Assembly: GCA_945619025.1 (NCBI GenBank)
Contig: CALZBJ010000006.1
Location: forward strand, 62,001 to 126,000
Length of the DNA stretch: 64,000 bases
Source: CALZBJ01 sp945619025
Lineage (GTDB): Bacteria; Pseudomonadota; Gammaproteobacteria; Cardiobacteriales; Wohlfahrtiimonadaceae
Direction: 5' to 3'
Shown here: piece after piece, positions 33,851 to 43,146 of the stretch
How the letters are laid out: every line of letters begins with the position of its first letter
Position numbering within the stretch: position 1 is the stretch's first letter
Notes under the pieces: generated by a model
Seen by the model: only the letters and a program-made list of their open reading frames with translations
Told to the model about the DNA's origin: nothing
Databases searched by the model: none
Translations under genes and position numbers: made by a program

Positions 33851-35131
33851 ATGTTCAAACCATTATCCCTCTATATCGGCCTGCGTTATACGGCTGCAAA
33901 ACGGAAAAATAATTTCATCTCATTTATCTCATTTGTCTCGATTGGAGGCATTGCGCTTGGTGTGATGACGATGATTGTGGTGCTCTCGGTGATGAATGGC
34001 TTCCAAAAAGAGGTGGCCGAAAAGAGTACTGAGATGGCCTTTCATAATCAGGTAATGAGCGATACGGGCAAATTGTCTGATTGGCAGCGACTGCTCGATC
34101 TGCCGGAAAAGATTCCCAATGTGATTGGTGCCGCGCCGTTTGTGAAGAGTCAGGGACTCGTTAATGCCGATGGCGATATGAAGCCGGTGCTTATTTTTGG
34201 CGTTGATGGTGAGTATGAAGGCGCAGTCTCCAATGTGAATGACGCGGTGAAAACCATTGAAGAGGGCGCGTGGAAAGCGGCGGATTTTACCCTGTTACAG
34301 GAGGGTGAATTTGGCATTATTTTAGGCAAGAGTCTTGCGACGGATTTCCGCGTGACGATTGGTGATTATGTTTCGCTCGTTACTTCCGATATTAATGTCA
34401 CCGTCGTTGGTGCCTCGCCGCGGTTAAAGCGGTTTAAAGTGATTGGGCTCTATGAAGCGGGGCTTTATGATTATGAAAAGAGCCATGTTTTTGTCCATTT
34501 AGAGGATGCGGCGCGACTTGCTAAACTGCCGAAGGGCGATGTGAGTGGGATTCGACTCAAACTTGAAAACCCGATGCGAGCCCACGATACGGCGCTTGCG
34601 GTACAGCGTTATCTCGGCTTTGATAATGATCTCACGGTCTATACTTGGATCGACCAATTTTCCGCGATCTATAAGATGATCGAGATCGAAAAGATCACCA
34701 TGTTTATTATTATGAGCCTCATTGTGGCGGTGGCGGTGTTTAATGTAGTGTCGATGCTGGTGATGGTGGTGACGGAAAAACGCTCCGAGATTGCGATTTT
34801 ACGCACGCTCGGCATGCGCCCGCGCAGCATTATGTTTATCTTTATGGTGCAAGGCACCTTTATTGGATTTTTTGGCGCGTTGATCGGGATTGTGCTCGGG
34901 GTATTAATTGCCTCAAATGTACAGCCGATTGTCCATTTTGTGGAAAATCTGCTGGGTAAAACGATCTTTGAGCCGAGCGTCTATCCGGTGTCGGAAATCC
35001 CCTCGCTCATTTTGGCAGGCGATGTCTTTTTAGTGTCAGGCATTGCGTTTATTTTAGCGAGTTTAGCGACGCTCTATCCTGCGTGGAAAGCGGCACGCAC
35101 CCAACCGGCGGAGGCGCTACGTTATGAATAA
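33851..35131 (+). CDS. Lipoprotein-releasing ABC permease, LolC/LolE family
   Basis: The 426-residue membrane protein has a short N-terminus, a first helix with SFISFVSIGGIALGVMTMIVVLSVMNGF, a large periplasmic domain (about 50-265) and three C-terminal helices with EIAILRTLGMRP, the FtsX-type fold. It extracts mature lipoproteins from the inner membrane for LolA. Only one such gene lies with lolD, where enteric bacteria have lolC and lolE, so it may act as a homodimer (LolF type). It overlaps lolD by eight bases. Confidence 0.9.
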   Translation: MFKPLSLYIGLRYTAAKRKNNFISFISFVSIGGIALGVMTMIVVLSVMNGFQKEVAEKSTEMAFHNQVMSDTGKLSDWQRLLDLPEKIPNVIGAAPFVKSQGLVNADGDMKPVLIFGVDGEYEGAVSNVNDAVKTIEEGAWKAADFTLLQEGEFGIILGKSLATDFRVTIGDYVSLVTSDINVTVVGASPRLKRFKVIGLYEAGLYDYEKSHVFVHLEDAARLAKLPKGDVSGIRLKLENPMRAHDTALAVQRYLGFDNDLTVYTWIDQFSAIYKMIEIEKITMFIIMSLIVAVAVFNVVSMLVMVVTEKRSEIAILRTLGMRPRSIMFIFMVQGTFIGFFGALIGIVLGVLIASNVQPIVHFVENLLGKTIFEPSVYPVSEIPSLILAGDVFLVSGIAFILASLATLYPAWKAARTQPAEALRYE

Positions 35132-35810
35132 TGAGATCGTATTACGAGCGGTTAATCTCTCGAAATCATACTTTGATCAAAAGCATGAGGTGGAGGTGTT
35201 TCGCGATATCAATCTTGAAGTACGCCGTGGTGAAAAGATCGCCATTGTCGGTGCGTCAGGATCAGGAAAAAGTACGTTGATGCACATTCTCTCGGGGCTT
35301 GATCGCCCAACGCGCGGGGATGTCTATCTTAAAGAGGTGCATTTTAATGTGGCCTCCGAGGCAAAACGCGGGGTGCTTCGCAATCAACATTTAGGCTTTA
35401 TCTATCAATTTCACCATCTATTACCGGATTTTACCGCGCTCGATAATGTGGCAATTCCGCTGGTGATTGGGGGATTATCGGTCAAAGCGGCGCGAGTTGA
35501 GGCGGATCGATTACTCCATCGCGTGGGCCTTTCGCACCGGTTAACCCATAAACCTTCCGCTCTTTCCGGCGGTGAGCGTCAGCGAGTCGCGATTGCACGG
35601 GCGCTTGTAACAAAGCCGGCGGCGGTTCTTGCCGATGAACCAACCGGGAATCTCGATGAAGAGAATGCGCGCGCGGTATTTGAGCTTTTATGTGAAATGA
35701 ATGATGAATTTGGCACGGCGTTACTGGTGGTAACGCACGATCGCACCCTCGCGGCGAAGATGGATCGCTGCTGGGAGATGCGTGATTTTGGATTATCTCA
35801 ACAGCTATAA
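35124..35810 (+). CDS. lolD: Lipoprotein-releasing ABC ATPase LolD
   Basis: The 228-residue ATPase has Walker A GASGSGKST (43-51), the Lol-type Q-loop region FIYQFHHLLPDFTALDNV, the signature LSGGERQR and Walker B AAVLADEPTGNLD. It drives the permease encoded upstream with which it overlaps, ensuring coupled translation. Confidence 0.95.
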   Translation: MNNEIVLRAVNLSKSYFDQKHEVEVFRDINLEVRRGEKIAIVGASGSGKSTLMHILSGLDRPTRGDVYLKEVHFNVASEAKRGVLRNQHLGFIYQFHHLLPDFTALDNVAIPLVIGGLSVKAARVEADRLLHRVGLSHRLTHKPSALSGGERQRVAIARALVTKPAAVLADEPTGNLDEENARAVFELLCEMNDEFGTALLVVTHDRTLAAKMDRCWEMRDFGLSQQL

Positions 35811-35842
35811 GATTGGCAAATAAATAAAAAGGACAAAAAGGC

Positions 35843-36529
35843 GTGATGGAGCTTTTATCCGGTTGGATTAATGAATTTATCGATATTTTCTTAAACATTG
35901 ATGATCATTTAGAGGTACTCGCCAATCAATATGGCGCGTGGCTCTATCTTATTTTAATTGTGATTGTCTTTTGTGAAACGGGGTTGGTGGTGACGCCCTT
36001 TTTACCCGGCGATTCGCTTTTGTTTGCGGCCGGCGCGCTCTCGGCGATGGGGATGCTCGATATTCTCATTCTCTGGGGCTCGCTCTTTGTAACGGCGGTG
36101 ATTGGCGATGCGGTCAATTATCATATTGGGAAGTTTTTAGGGATTAAACCCTTTAAAGAGGACGCGCGGATTTTTAAATTGAAATATCTGCGTAAAACCG
36201 AAGAGTTTTATGAAAAGCATGGCGGGAAAACGATTATTTTGGCGCGCTTTATCCCAATTGTTCGAACTTTTGCCCCTTTTGTGGCGGGCGCAAGTACGAT
36301 GTGTTATCGTAAGTTTTTCACCTATAATGTGGTCGGCGCTTTTCTTTGGACCACGTTAATGCTCGGGGCGGGCTACCTCTTTGGAAATATCGCCTGGGTT
36401 AAAGATAATTTTTCAGCAATTGTGCTCGGAATTATCTTTGTTTCCTGTCTACCGATCCTCATTGAAGCTGGGCGCGCCTATCTTCAGAAACGAAAAAATA
36501 AAGTTGCAACCTTACCCGATAATGATTAG
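35843..36529 (+). CDS. DedA-family membrane protein
   Basis: The 228 residues have about five hydrophobic helices and the VTT/DedA motifs ETGLVVTPFLPGDSLLFAAG, GDAVNYHIGKFLG, FYEKHGGKTIILARFIPIVRTFAPFVAGAS. DedA proteins help lipid-carrier and proton homeostasis and some are undecaprenyl-phosphate or phospholipid flippases. It resembles YqjA/YghB in order of motifs. It follows lolD by 32 bases and could be cotranscribed. Confidence 0.92.
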   Translation: MMELLSGWINEFIDIFLNIDDHLEVLANQYGAWLYLILIVIVFCETGLVVTPFLPGDSLLFAAGALSAMGMLDILILWGSLFVTAVIGDAVNYHIGKFLGIKPFKEDARIFKLKYLRKTEEFYEKHGGKTIILARFIPIVRTFAPFVAGASTMCYRKFFTYNVVGAFLWTTLMLGAGYLFGNIAWVKDNFSAIVLGIIFVSCLPILIEAGRAYLQKRKNKVATLPDND

Positions 36530-36686
36530 AATTGCGTCAACTGCCCGTAAAGGGAGTCCCCAAACGCTATCGTTCGATGCGTTCGCCTCTTTTATTATCT
36601 AATCTCATCTTTAGGTTATTAACAATTTCCCTAATTTATTCCGCGTAAGTGCAGCGGATTACTCAATCTTTATGTAAAAAAAGTCT

Positions 36687-37943
36687 ATGAATTTAACAGA
36701 ATTAAAACGAAAAACAGCACAAGAACTCATTGATATTGCTGAAGAGATGAATCTTGAAGGTTCAGGCCGTGCGAAAAAGCACGATTTAGTATTTAGTATC
36801 TTAAATACCTACGCAGCGCAGGGCAACGACATCACAGGCGATGGTGTTTTAGAGGTCTTAAATGATGGCTACGGATTCCTCCGCGGGGTTGATAGCTCGT
36901 TCTTAGCAGGGCCCGATGATGTCTATATCAGCCCCTCGCAGATTCGCCGTTTTAATCTCCGTACCGGTGATACCGTCTCTGGGAAAATTCGTCCGCCTAA
37001 AGATAATGAAAAATATTTCGCGCTCGTTAAAGTCCAAGAGATTAACTACGAGCCCCTTGAGGCGAGCAAACGTAAAATCGCGTTTGAAAACTTAACGCCA
37101 ATTCATCCAAACGAGCCCTTAAAAATGGAGCTTGGGAATGGATCAAGCGAAGATATTACCGCACGCTTAATCGATATGGTTGCCCCGATTGGTAAGGGTC
37201 AGCGGAGTATGATCGTTGCGCCGCCAAAAGCGGGTAAAACCATCATGATGCAAAATATCGCCCAATCGATCGCGATCAATCATCCGGAAGCCTATCTGAT
37301 GGTACTTTTAATTGATGAGCGCCCGGAAGAGGTGACCGAGATGCAGCGTTTAGTGAAAGGCGATGTGATTGCATCAACCTTTGATGAACCGGCGCTTCGC
37401 CATGTACAAGTGGCAGAAATGGTGATCGAAAAAGCTCGCCGTTTAGTGGAACATGGCCGCGATGTGGTGATTTTGCTCGACTCAATGACCCGTCTTGCAC
37501 GCGCGTATAATACCGTGGTGCCTTCATCAGGGAAAGTCTTATCCGGTGGGGTGGACGCGAATGCCCTGCATCGCCCGAAACGCTTCTTTGGTGCAGCGCG
37601 TAATATTGAAAATGGCGGTAGCTTAACCATTATTGCCACCGCGATGGTCGATACCGGATCGAAGATGGATGAGGTGATTTTCGAAGAGTTCAAAGGAACC
37701 GGTAACTCAGAGATTCAACTCGATCGCCGTATTGCGGAAAAACGCATCTTCCCAGCGATCAATATTAATCGTTCAGGCACTCGCCGTGAAGAGCTTCTTA
37801 TCGAGCCCGATGATCTTCAAAAAATCTGGATTCTGCGTAAGCTCGTTCATCCGATGGATGAGATTCAATCGATTGAGTTTGTCCTTGATCGCATGAAAGA
37901 AACCGATACAAATGAAGAGTTTTTTAACTCAATGAAGGGTTAG
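36687..37943 (+). CDS. rho: Transcription termination factor Rho
   Basis: Rho is a hexameric RNA helicase that ends transcription. The 418 residues have the N-terminal helical domain, the cold-shock-like RNA-binding domain with GDGVLEVLNDGYGFLR, Walker A APPKAGKT (178-185), VLLIDERPEEVTEM and the R-loop region. Length equals E. coli Rho (419). It is preceded by 157 bases without a gene, which probably contain its promoter and leader. Confidence 0.97.
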   Translation: MNLTELKRKTAQELIDIAEEMNLEGSGRAKKHDLVFSILNTYAAQGNDITGDGVLEVLNDGYGFLRGVDSSFLAGPDDVYISPSQIRRFNLRTGDTVSGKIRPPKDNEKYFALVKVQEINYEPLEASKRKIAFENLTPIHPNEPLKMELGNGSSEDITARLIDMVAPIGKGQRSMIVAPPKAGKTIMMQNIAQSIAINHPEAYLMVLLIDERPEEVTEMQRLVKGDVIASTFDEPALRHVQVAEMVIEKARRLVEHGRDVVILLDSMTRLARAYNTVVPSSGKVLSGGVDANALHRPKRFFGAARNIENGGSLTIIATAMVDTGSKMDEVIFEEFKGTGNSEIQLDRRIAEKRIFPAININRSGTRREELLIEPDDLQKIWILRKLVHPMDEIQSIEFVLDRMKETDTNEEFFNSMKG

Positions 37944-38075
37944 ACTTGCATTTTGTCTAAAGAATCAGTAAAATTACCGTCTTGAATTATTTTTATGGTA
38001 AACACCGATAAGTTGACGAGCTTATCTCGCCATTAAAATAGAACCGGTTTAATTTTAATAATGGATTTAAGAACT

Positions 38076-38315
38076 ATGTCAAACAAAGAAACAAACTACC
38101 GCGAAGTGGTATTCCAAGACGTATCAAGCGATTTTGCAATTTTAACGCGTTCAACCGTTAAAACCTCTGAAACAATTACATGGGAAGATGGTAACGAATA
38201 CCCTCTTTACAAAGTTGAAGTATCTTCAGCGTCACACCCATTCTTCACTGGTAAGCAAAACATCCTTGACTCAGAAGGTCGTGTGGATCGCTTCCGTAAA
38301 CGCTTCGGTCGTTAA
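38076..38315 (+). CDS. rpmE2: Ribosomal protein bL31, type B
   Basis: The 79 residues include NYREVVFQDVSSDFAILTRST and SHPFFTGKQ...RFRKRFGR, typical of the zinc-free bL31 paralogue; no Cys is present. In many bacteria type B replaces the zinc form under zinc limitation, but here I saw no Zur box. The ATG at 38076 fits the family N-terminus; an in-frame ATG at 38061 would add five residues. Confidence 0.92.
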   Translation: MSNKETNYREVVFQDVSSDFAILTRSTVKTSETITWEDGNEYPLYKVEVSSASHPFFTGKQNILDSEGRVDRFRKRFGR

Positions 38316-38353
38316 TCATTTTGATTATCTAAGACTGATAGTGATGGAACAAG

Positions 38354-38387
38354 AGCATCTTTTCTTCGGAAAGATGCTTTTTTTTGT
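38354..38387 (+). terminator. Terminator of rpmE2
   Basis: A stem from about 38354-38364 to 38369-38378, with one bulged T, is capped by a C(TTCG)G tetraloop and followed by eight T. Confidence 0.85.
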
Positions 38388-38473
38388 CTAAAATAAAGCT
38401 GCGGATAGAGATTTATCTTGGCTCATCGGTCTTAATCCATTTACCTATTTAAAATTTAAAAAGAGATTTTGTT

Positions 38474-39496
38474 ATGTTGCGCGTCTTGATTCGTTCAATT
38501 TTGTTTCGCCTCGATCCTGAAAGAGCTCATCATCTCTCATTGTGGGGCTTAAAAATGTTGGGGCGAGTGCCTTTTTTAGCAAAGAGGATTCGCCAGCATT
38601 ATCAGGTTAAAGATCCGCGACTTGAGCGAACGGTACTTGGCATTCAGTTTGCTCACCCTGTGGGGATGGCGGCGGGATTTGATAAAGATGCCAAAGTCTT
38701 CAATGAGCTCTCTATGCTTGGGTTTTCTTTTGTCGAGATCGGAACGGTGACGCCGAAAGCGCAAGCGGGCAATCCGAAAAAACGCCTCTTTCGACTGGTT
38801 GAAGATGAAGCGATCATCAATCGCATGGGCTTTAATAATGATGGCGTTCATGCGGCGAAATTACGCTTGATGAAAAACCAAGGCGTGATCGTTGGCGGAA
38901 ATATCGGTAAAAATAAAGTCACCCCCAATGCTGAAGCGGTGAACGATTATCTCGAATCCTTTAATGAGCTTTTTGAGGTGGTGGATTATTTTGTGGTCAA
39001 TGTCAGTTCCCCGAATACCCCGAATCTGCGTGATCTTCAGGATAAAGAGCCGCTCACGGCGCTTCTCAATGCGCTTCAAACAGTCAATCTTGCCAAAGAG
39101 ACCCCAAAACCGATTTTCTTAAAAATTGCCCCGGATTTAACGGAATCTCAACTCCTTGATATAATAGAGATTGTCGCAGAGACACAAATTGGCGGCGTGA
39201 TTGCGACTAATACCACCCTCGATCGCACCGGACTACAGAGTGCCGACAAGGGGGAAGCAGGCGGATTAAGCGGCAAACCGCTCACTGATAAATCAACGGC
39301 GGTGATTCGGTTTTTACATGAGAAGAGTGACGGCGCATTTCCCATCATTGGGGTGGGCGGAATTCACAGTGCCGAGGACGCGTTAGAGAAGCTCCATGCG
39401 GGGGCGACGCTGATTCAACTCTATTCGGGCTTTATCTATGAAGGACCTGCGCTCATTAAAGCGATAAACGAGGCCATTTTGAAAGAGTGTGATTAA
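38474..39496 (+). CDS. pyrD: Dihydroorotate dehydrogenase, quinone-dependent (class 2)
   Basis: PyrD oxidises dihydroorotate to orotate in pyrimidine synthesis and passes electrons to quinone at the inner membrane. The 340 residues have the class 2 N-terminal helix pair for membrane binding (LDPERAHHLSLWGL), then HPVGMAAGFDKDA, the catalytic serine region VVNVSSPNTPNLRDLQ, and FMN motifs GGVIATNTTLDR and GVGGIHSAEDALEKL. Confidence 0.95.
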   Translation: MLRVLIRSILFRLDPERAHHLSLWGLKMLGRVPFLAKRIRQHYQVKDPRLERTVLGIQFAHPVGMAAGFDKDAKVFNELSMLGFSFVEIGTVTPKAQAGNPKKRLFRLVEDEAIINRMGFNNDGVHAAKLRLMKNQGVIVGGNIGKNKVTPNAEAVNDYLESFNELFEVVDYFVVNVSSPNTPNLRDLQDKEPLTALLNALQTVNLAKETPKPIFLKIAPDLTESQLLDIIEIVAETQIGGVIATNTTLDRTGLQSADKGEAGGLSGKPLTDKSTAVIRFLHEKSDGAFPIIGVGGIHSAEDALEKLHAGATLIQLYSGFIYEGPALIKAINEAILKECD

Positions 39497-39537
39497 TAAA
39501 TTTTATAGGTATCTTTTAATAGAATTTATACATTCGA

Positions 39538-39580
39538 GTATCTTATTTTTTAATAGAGGTGTATTATCAACATAAGATAC
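39538..39580 (+). repeat. 9-base inverted repeat in the gltA leader region
   Basis: GTATCTTAT (39538-39546) and ATAAGATAC (39572-39580) are perfect inverted repeats 25 bases apart in the AT-rich region before gltA. GTATCTT also occurs at 39509-39515, followed by TTAATAGA in both places. It may be an operator; no factor can be named. Confidence 0.45.
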
Positions 39581-39680
39581 AGATAATCAATTTAGTGTTT
39601 TAGGCATTTGTTCCAAATCGACTACACAAATCGAATGCAAACGGAAACGATGCGAAAAAGCTTCAGTTAGGAGGAAAGCT

Positions 39681-40955
39681 ATGACTAAAAATACTGTAAC
39701 TATTACTGATAATAGAGATAATAAAAGTGTTGAGTTACCGATTTTAGAATCGGTTTACGGAAATGATGTGATTGATATCGCGGCATTAAACCGTGATATG
39801 CATATGTTCAGTTATGACCCAGGTTACGTATCAACAGCGAGCTGTGAGAGTGCGATCACCTATCTTGACGGGGAAAAAGGGGAGCTGTTCTATCGCGGTT
39901 ACCCAATTGAGCAATTAGCAGCGAAAAAGAGCTATCTTGAAGTGGTTTACTTACTTTGGTACGGCGAGCTGCCCACTCCAGAGCAAGCGACAAAATTCAA
40001 AGAGATCATCATGACGCATTCATTAATGCATGAAAACATGAAAGATTTCCTCCAAGGTTTCCGCTACGATTCACATCCAATGGCAATGCTTTCAGGTTCT
40101 GTGGCATCAATGGCTGGGTTCTATCACGATAAACTCGACATCTATGACCCTTACCACCGCGAAGTCATTGCACACCGTTTAATCTCAAAAATTCCAACGA
40201 TTGCAGCGGCATGTTTTAAACATGGTCGTGGCCAACCGTATCGTTATCCACGTAATGATCTATCATATGCAGGGAACTTCTTACAAATGATGTTCTCAAC
40301 TCCGTGTGCGGATTACGAGATCGACCCGATTGCTGAAAAAGCGATTGATACCCTCTTTATCCTTCACGCAGACCATGAGCAAAACGCATCGACATCAACG
40401 GTTCGTTTAGCCGGCTCATCAGGGGCGAACCCATTTGCAGCGATTGCATCAGGGATTGCAAGCCTTTGGGGTGCGGCGCATGGTGGCGCGAACGAAGCGG
40501 TGCTTCGTATGCTTGAAGAGATCGGTTCTGTGGATAACATTCCAAAATATATCGACAAAGCGAAAGACCGTAACGATCCGTTCCGTCTTATGGGCTTTGG
40601 TCACCGTGTTTACAAAAACTTTGACCCACGTGCGAAAATCATTAAAGGCATCGCGGACCAAGTATTGGCGAAATATGGTAACGATCCATTAATGGAGATC
40701 GCGGTAAGACTTGAAGAGATCGCGCTTAAAGATGAGTACTTCATCGAGCGTAAACTCTATCCGAACGTTGACTTCTACTCAGGTATCATCTACAAAGCGT
40801 TAGGGATTCCTGTTGAGATGTTCACCCCAATGTTCGCCATTGCGCGTACCAGCGGATGGATCAGCCACTGGGCTGAGATGATCTCAGATCCAAAACTCAA
40901 AATCGGTCGTCCACGTCAGCGCTACATCGGTCCTACAAGACGTGACATCGAATAG
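39681..40955 (+). CDS. gltA: Citrate synthase
   Basis: The enzyme condenses acetyl-CoA and oxaloacetate at the entry to the TCA cycle. The 424 residues match the NADH-sensitive hexameric type of Gram-negative bacteria (about 427). The motifs HGGANEAV, MGFGHRVYKNFDPRA and VDFYSGI carry the catalytic His, His and Asp. A strong AGGAGG lies before the ATG. A terminator follows, then eno. Confidence 0.96.
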   Translation: MTKNTVTITDNRDNKSVELPILESVYGNDVIDIAALNRDMHMFSYDPGYVSTASCESAITYLDGEKGELFYRGYPIEQLAAKKSYLEVVYLLWYGELPTPEQATKFKEIIMTHSLMHENMKDFLQGFRYDSHPMAMLSGSVASMAGFYHDKLDIYDPYHREVIAHRLISKIPTIAAACFKHGRGQPYRYPRNDLSYAGNFLQMMFSTPCADYEIDPIAEKAIDTLFILHADHEQNASTSTVRLAGSSGANPFAAIASGIASLWGAAHGGANEAVLRMLEEIGSVDNIPKYIDKAKDRNDPFRLMGFGHRVYKNFDPRAKIIKGIADQVLAKYGNDPLMEIAVRLEEIALKDEYFIERKLYPNVDFYSGIIYKALGIPVEMFTPMFAIARTSGWISHWAEMISDPKLKIGRPRQRYIGPTRRDIE

Positions 40956-40986
40956 TTGAATTTTGATGGGTAACAGTAAATAATAG

Positions 40987-41021
40987 AGGGCGTAGATATA
41001 AGGTCTACGCCCTTTCTTTTT
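40987..41021 (+). terminator. Terminator between gltA and eno
   Basis: AGGGCGTAGA (40987-40996) pairs perfectly with TCTACGCCCT (41004-41013), followed by a T-rich run. Confidence 0.92.
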
Positions 41022-41040
41022 ATATCGATAGAGGAAATTT

Positions 41041-42327
41041 ATGTCAGTTATCAAATCGTTAATCGCACGTGAGATTTTAGACTCGCGCGGCAACCCAACT
41101 TTATGGGTAAAAGCAACGTTAGAATCAGGTGCAGTGGGTGAAGCTGCAGTTCCAAGTGGCGCATCAACCGGTGCAAAAGAAGCGGTCGAACTACGGGACG
41201 GCGACAAATCACGTTACGGCGGTAAAGGGGTATTAACCGCATGTTCACACGTGAACAACGAAATCTTTAATGCATTAAACGGAAAAGATGCGTTAGACCA
41301 AGCAGCAATCGACCAGATCTTAATCGATCTTGATGGCACACATAACAAAGCAAAATTAGGCGCAAACGCAACGCTCGGAGCATCGCTTGCGATCGCACAC
41401 GCAGCGGCGGCTGAAAAAGGCTTACCCCTCTATCGTTCGGTTGCGGACCAAGATCGCTACGTATTACCAGTACCGATGATGAACATCTTAAACGGTGGTG
41501 CACACGCAGATAACTCTGTTGATATCCAGGAGTTTATGATTATGCCAGTGGGCGTACCGACCTTTGCTGAAGCAGTTCGCTGTGGGGCAGAGATCTTCCA
41601 CGAACTTCGCAACGTACTAACCGAAAAAGGGTTAGCGACCGGTGTGGGCGATGAAGGTGGATTTGCGCCAAACTTAGGCTCAAACGAAGAAGCGCTTGAA
41701 GTGATCATGACCGCGATTAAAGCGGCGGGTTATGAAGCAGGGAAAGATGTTTTCCTAGCGCTTGATATTGCTTCATCTGAATTCTACAAAGAGGGTAAAT
41801 ATCAGCTCGAATCAGAAGGCAAAGCGTACACCTCAGAAGAGTTTGCAAAATTCCTCGAAGATTGGGTGAACCGCTATCCAATCATCTCCATTGAAGATGG
41901 TATGGATGAAGAAGATTGGGAAGGTTGGGAGATCTTAACGCGTCTAGTTGGCGACCGTGTTCAACTCGTTGGCGATGACCTTTTTGTCACCAACACCACC
42001 ATCTTAAAACGTGGAATTGATGAGAAAATTGCGAACTCAATTTTAATCAAACCAAACCAAATTGGTACCTTAACGGAAACCATCAACGCGGTGAATATGG
42101 CAGACGAAGGGGGCTTTACCTCAGTTATGTCGCACCGTTCAGGTGAAACAGCAGATACCACCATTGCGGATTTAGCGGCAGCAACAGCCAGCTCGCAAAT
42201 TAAAACTGGATCACTCTGCCGTTCAGACCGTGTCGCGAAATATAACCGTCTGATCTGCATCGAAGCAGAGCTCGGCGATAAAGCGGTTTACGCAGGGAAA
42301 GATGCGTTTAAAGCAGTAAAATTCTAA
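41041..42327 (+). CDS. eno: Enolase
   Basis: Enolase converts 2-phosphoglycerate to phosphoenolpyruvate in glycolysis and, in many gammaproteobacteria, is part of the RNA degradosome. The 428 residues show AREILDSRGNPTLWV, SGASTGAKEAVELRDGD, GDDLFVTN, ILIKPNQIGTLTE and SHRSGETADTTIADLA. The last has Ala where E. coli has Glu after GET, a tolerated position. GAGGAAATTT precedes the ATG. Confidence 0.97.
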   Translation: MSVIKSLIAREILDSRGNPTLWVKATLESGAVGEAAVPSGASTGAKEAVELRDGDKSRYGGKGVLTACSHVNNEIFNALNGKDALDQAAIDQILIDLDGTHNKAKLGANATLGASLAIAHAAAAEKGLPLYRSVADQDRYVLPVPMMNILNGGAHADNSVDIQEFMIMPVGVPTFAEAVRCGAEIFHELRNVLTEKGLATGVGDEGGFAPNLGSNEEALEVIMTAIKAAGYEAGKDVFLALDIASSEFYKEGKYQLESEGKAYTSEEFAKFLEDWVNRYPIISIEDGMDEEDWEGWEILTRLVGDRVQLVGDDLFVTNTTILKRGIDEKIANSILIKPNQIGTLTETINAVNMADEGGFTSVMSHRSGETADTTIADLAAATASSQIKTGSLCRSDRVAKYNRLICIEAELGDKAVYAGKDAFKAVKF

Positions 42328-42382
42328 TTAATCTAATCAACTTTAATCATTTGGTTAGAATTGGTTTAGATTAAAAACGAAG

Positions 42383-42410
42383 AGCCCGTCAGCAATGATG
42401 GGCTTTTTTT
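42383..42410 (+). terminator. Terminator of eno
   Basis: AGCCCGTCA (42383-42391) pairs with TGATGGGCT (42396-42404), one G-T pair, followed by seven T. Confidence 0.9.
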
Positions 42411-42610
42411 GTGGGCGCGTTTTATCGGTGGAGTCGATGAGGGGTGGGAAATCGTAGACAATTTCCCGCATTAAAACGCCATATCATAAATAGAGGAAGG
42501 GTGAGCGATCAATCTTACCAAACTTAATTGAGATCAATTCTCAATTAGAAATCATTCTTGCATGAAATCGCCGTAAAGCCCATCAGAATGGGCTCATAAG
42601 AAAATTAAAT

Positions 42611-42645
42611 TTGAAAGAGGACTGAAATGGTACTATATTAGTCCT
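42611..42645 (+). promoter_or_regulatory. Promoter and putative operator of the SUF regulator operon
   Basis: TTGAAA (42611-42616) and TATATT (42634-42639) are 17 bases apart. An inverted repeat AGGACT (42618-42623) / AGTCCT (42640-42645) brackets the -10 and overlaps the spacer, placed as an autoregulatory site for the Rrf2 protein would be. The repeat spacing is wider than an E. coli IscR type 1 site. Confidence 0.6.
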
Positions 42646-42671
42646 ATATTTATTTTAAGAGGAATACACCG

Positions 42672-43115
42672 TTGAGAATTACCCGAGAGACAGATTATGC
42701 GATTATTATCGCCACGTTCTTAGCAGAAGAGGAGAGTGCGATGAGCGCCTCTGTGATTGCTGAAGCGTGCGAGCTGAATCTCTCGCTTGCGAGCAAGGTA
42801 TTAAAACTGCTTGCGCGTGCGGAAATTCTCACCTCCACGCGGGGCGTTTACGGCGGTTATAGCCTCAACCAAGATCCCAAAGCGATCTCTCTACTCGATA
42901 TTATTGTGGCGATTGAAGGGCCGATGGCGGTCAATGCCTGTGTCGATAGCGAGAATCCCTGTGATCGGATCGAAGAGTGTAATCTTGCCCCTCATTGGCG
43001 CATCATCAATCAGAAATTATACGATAACTTTGCCACGGTGAGCTTAGCTGAGCTCCTTGGCAAGCCGGTGAAACTTGCGCGTAAATTAGATGGGGAGACT
43101 GAGGTACATCAGTAA
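42672..43115 (+). CDS. Rrf2-family SUF assembly regulator
   Basis: The 147-residue protein has the Rrf2 winged helix (MRITRETDYAIIIATFLAE, SLASKVLKLLARAEILTSTRGVYGGY) and three cysteines in ACVDSENPCDRIEEC that could hold an Fe-S cluster, as in IscR. It lies 31 bases before sufB and probably represses the operon when clusters are plentiful. The start is TTG with AGAGGAA upstream. Proteins of this type are annotated SUF system regulator in Xanthomonas relatives. Confidence 0.92.
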   Translation: MRITRETDYAIIIATFLAEEESAMSASVIAEACELNLSLASKVLKLLARAEILTSTRGVYGGYSLNQDPKAISLLDIIVAIEGPMAVNACVDSENPCDRIEECNLAPHWRIINQKLYDNFATVSLAELLGKPVKLARKLDGETEVHQ

Positions 43116-43146
43116 AACCGATTCTTAAATCAGTAGATGGAATGTT

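Larger units (their letters stand above)
42328..42671. other. 344-base region between eno and the SUF regulator
   Basis: It holds the eno terminator (42383-42410) and, at the right end, the promoter of the SUF regulator with an inverted repeat. I see nothing else in the middle part. Confidence 0.5.

Noticed and set aside
42618..42645. Classical IscR type 1 site
   Set aside because: The half sites AGGACT and AGTCCT are 16 bases apart, too far for the IscR consensus; kept only as a generic inverted repeat.
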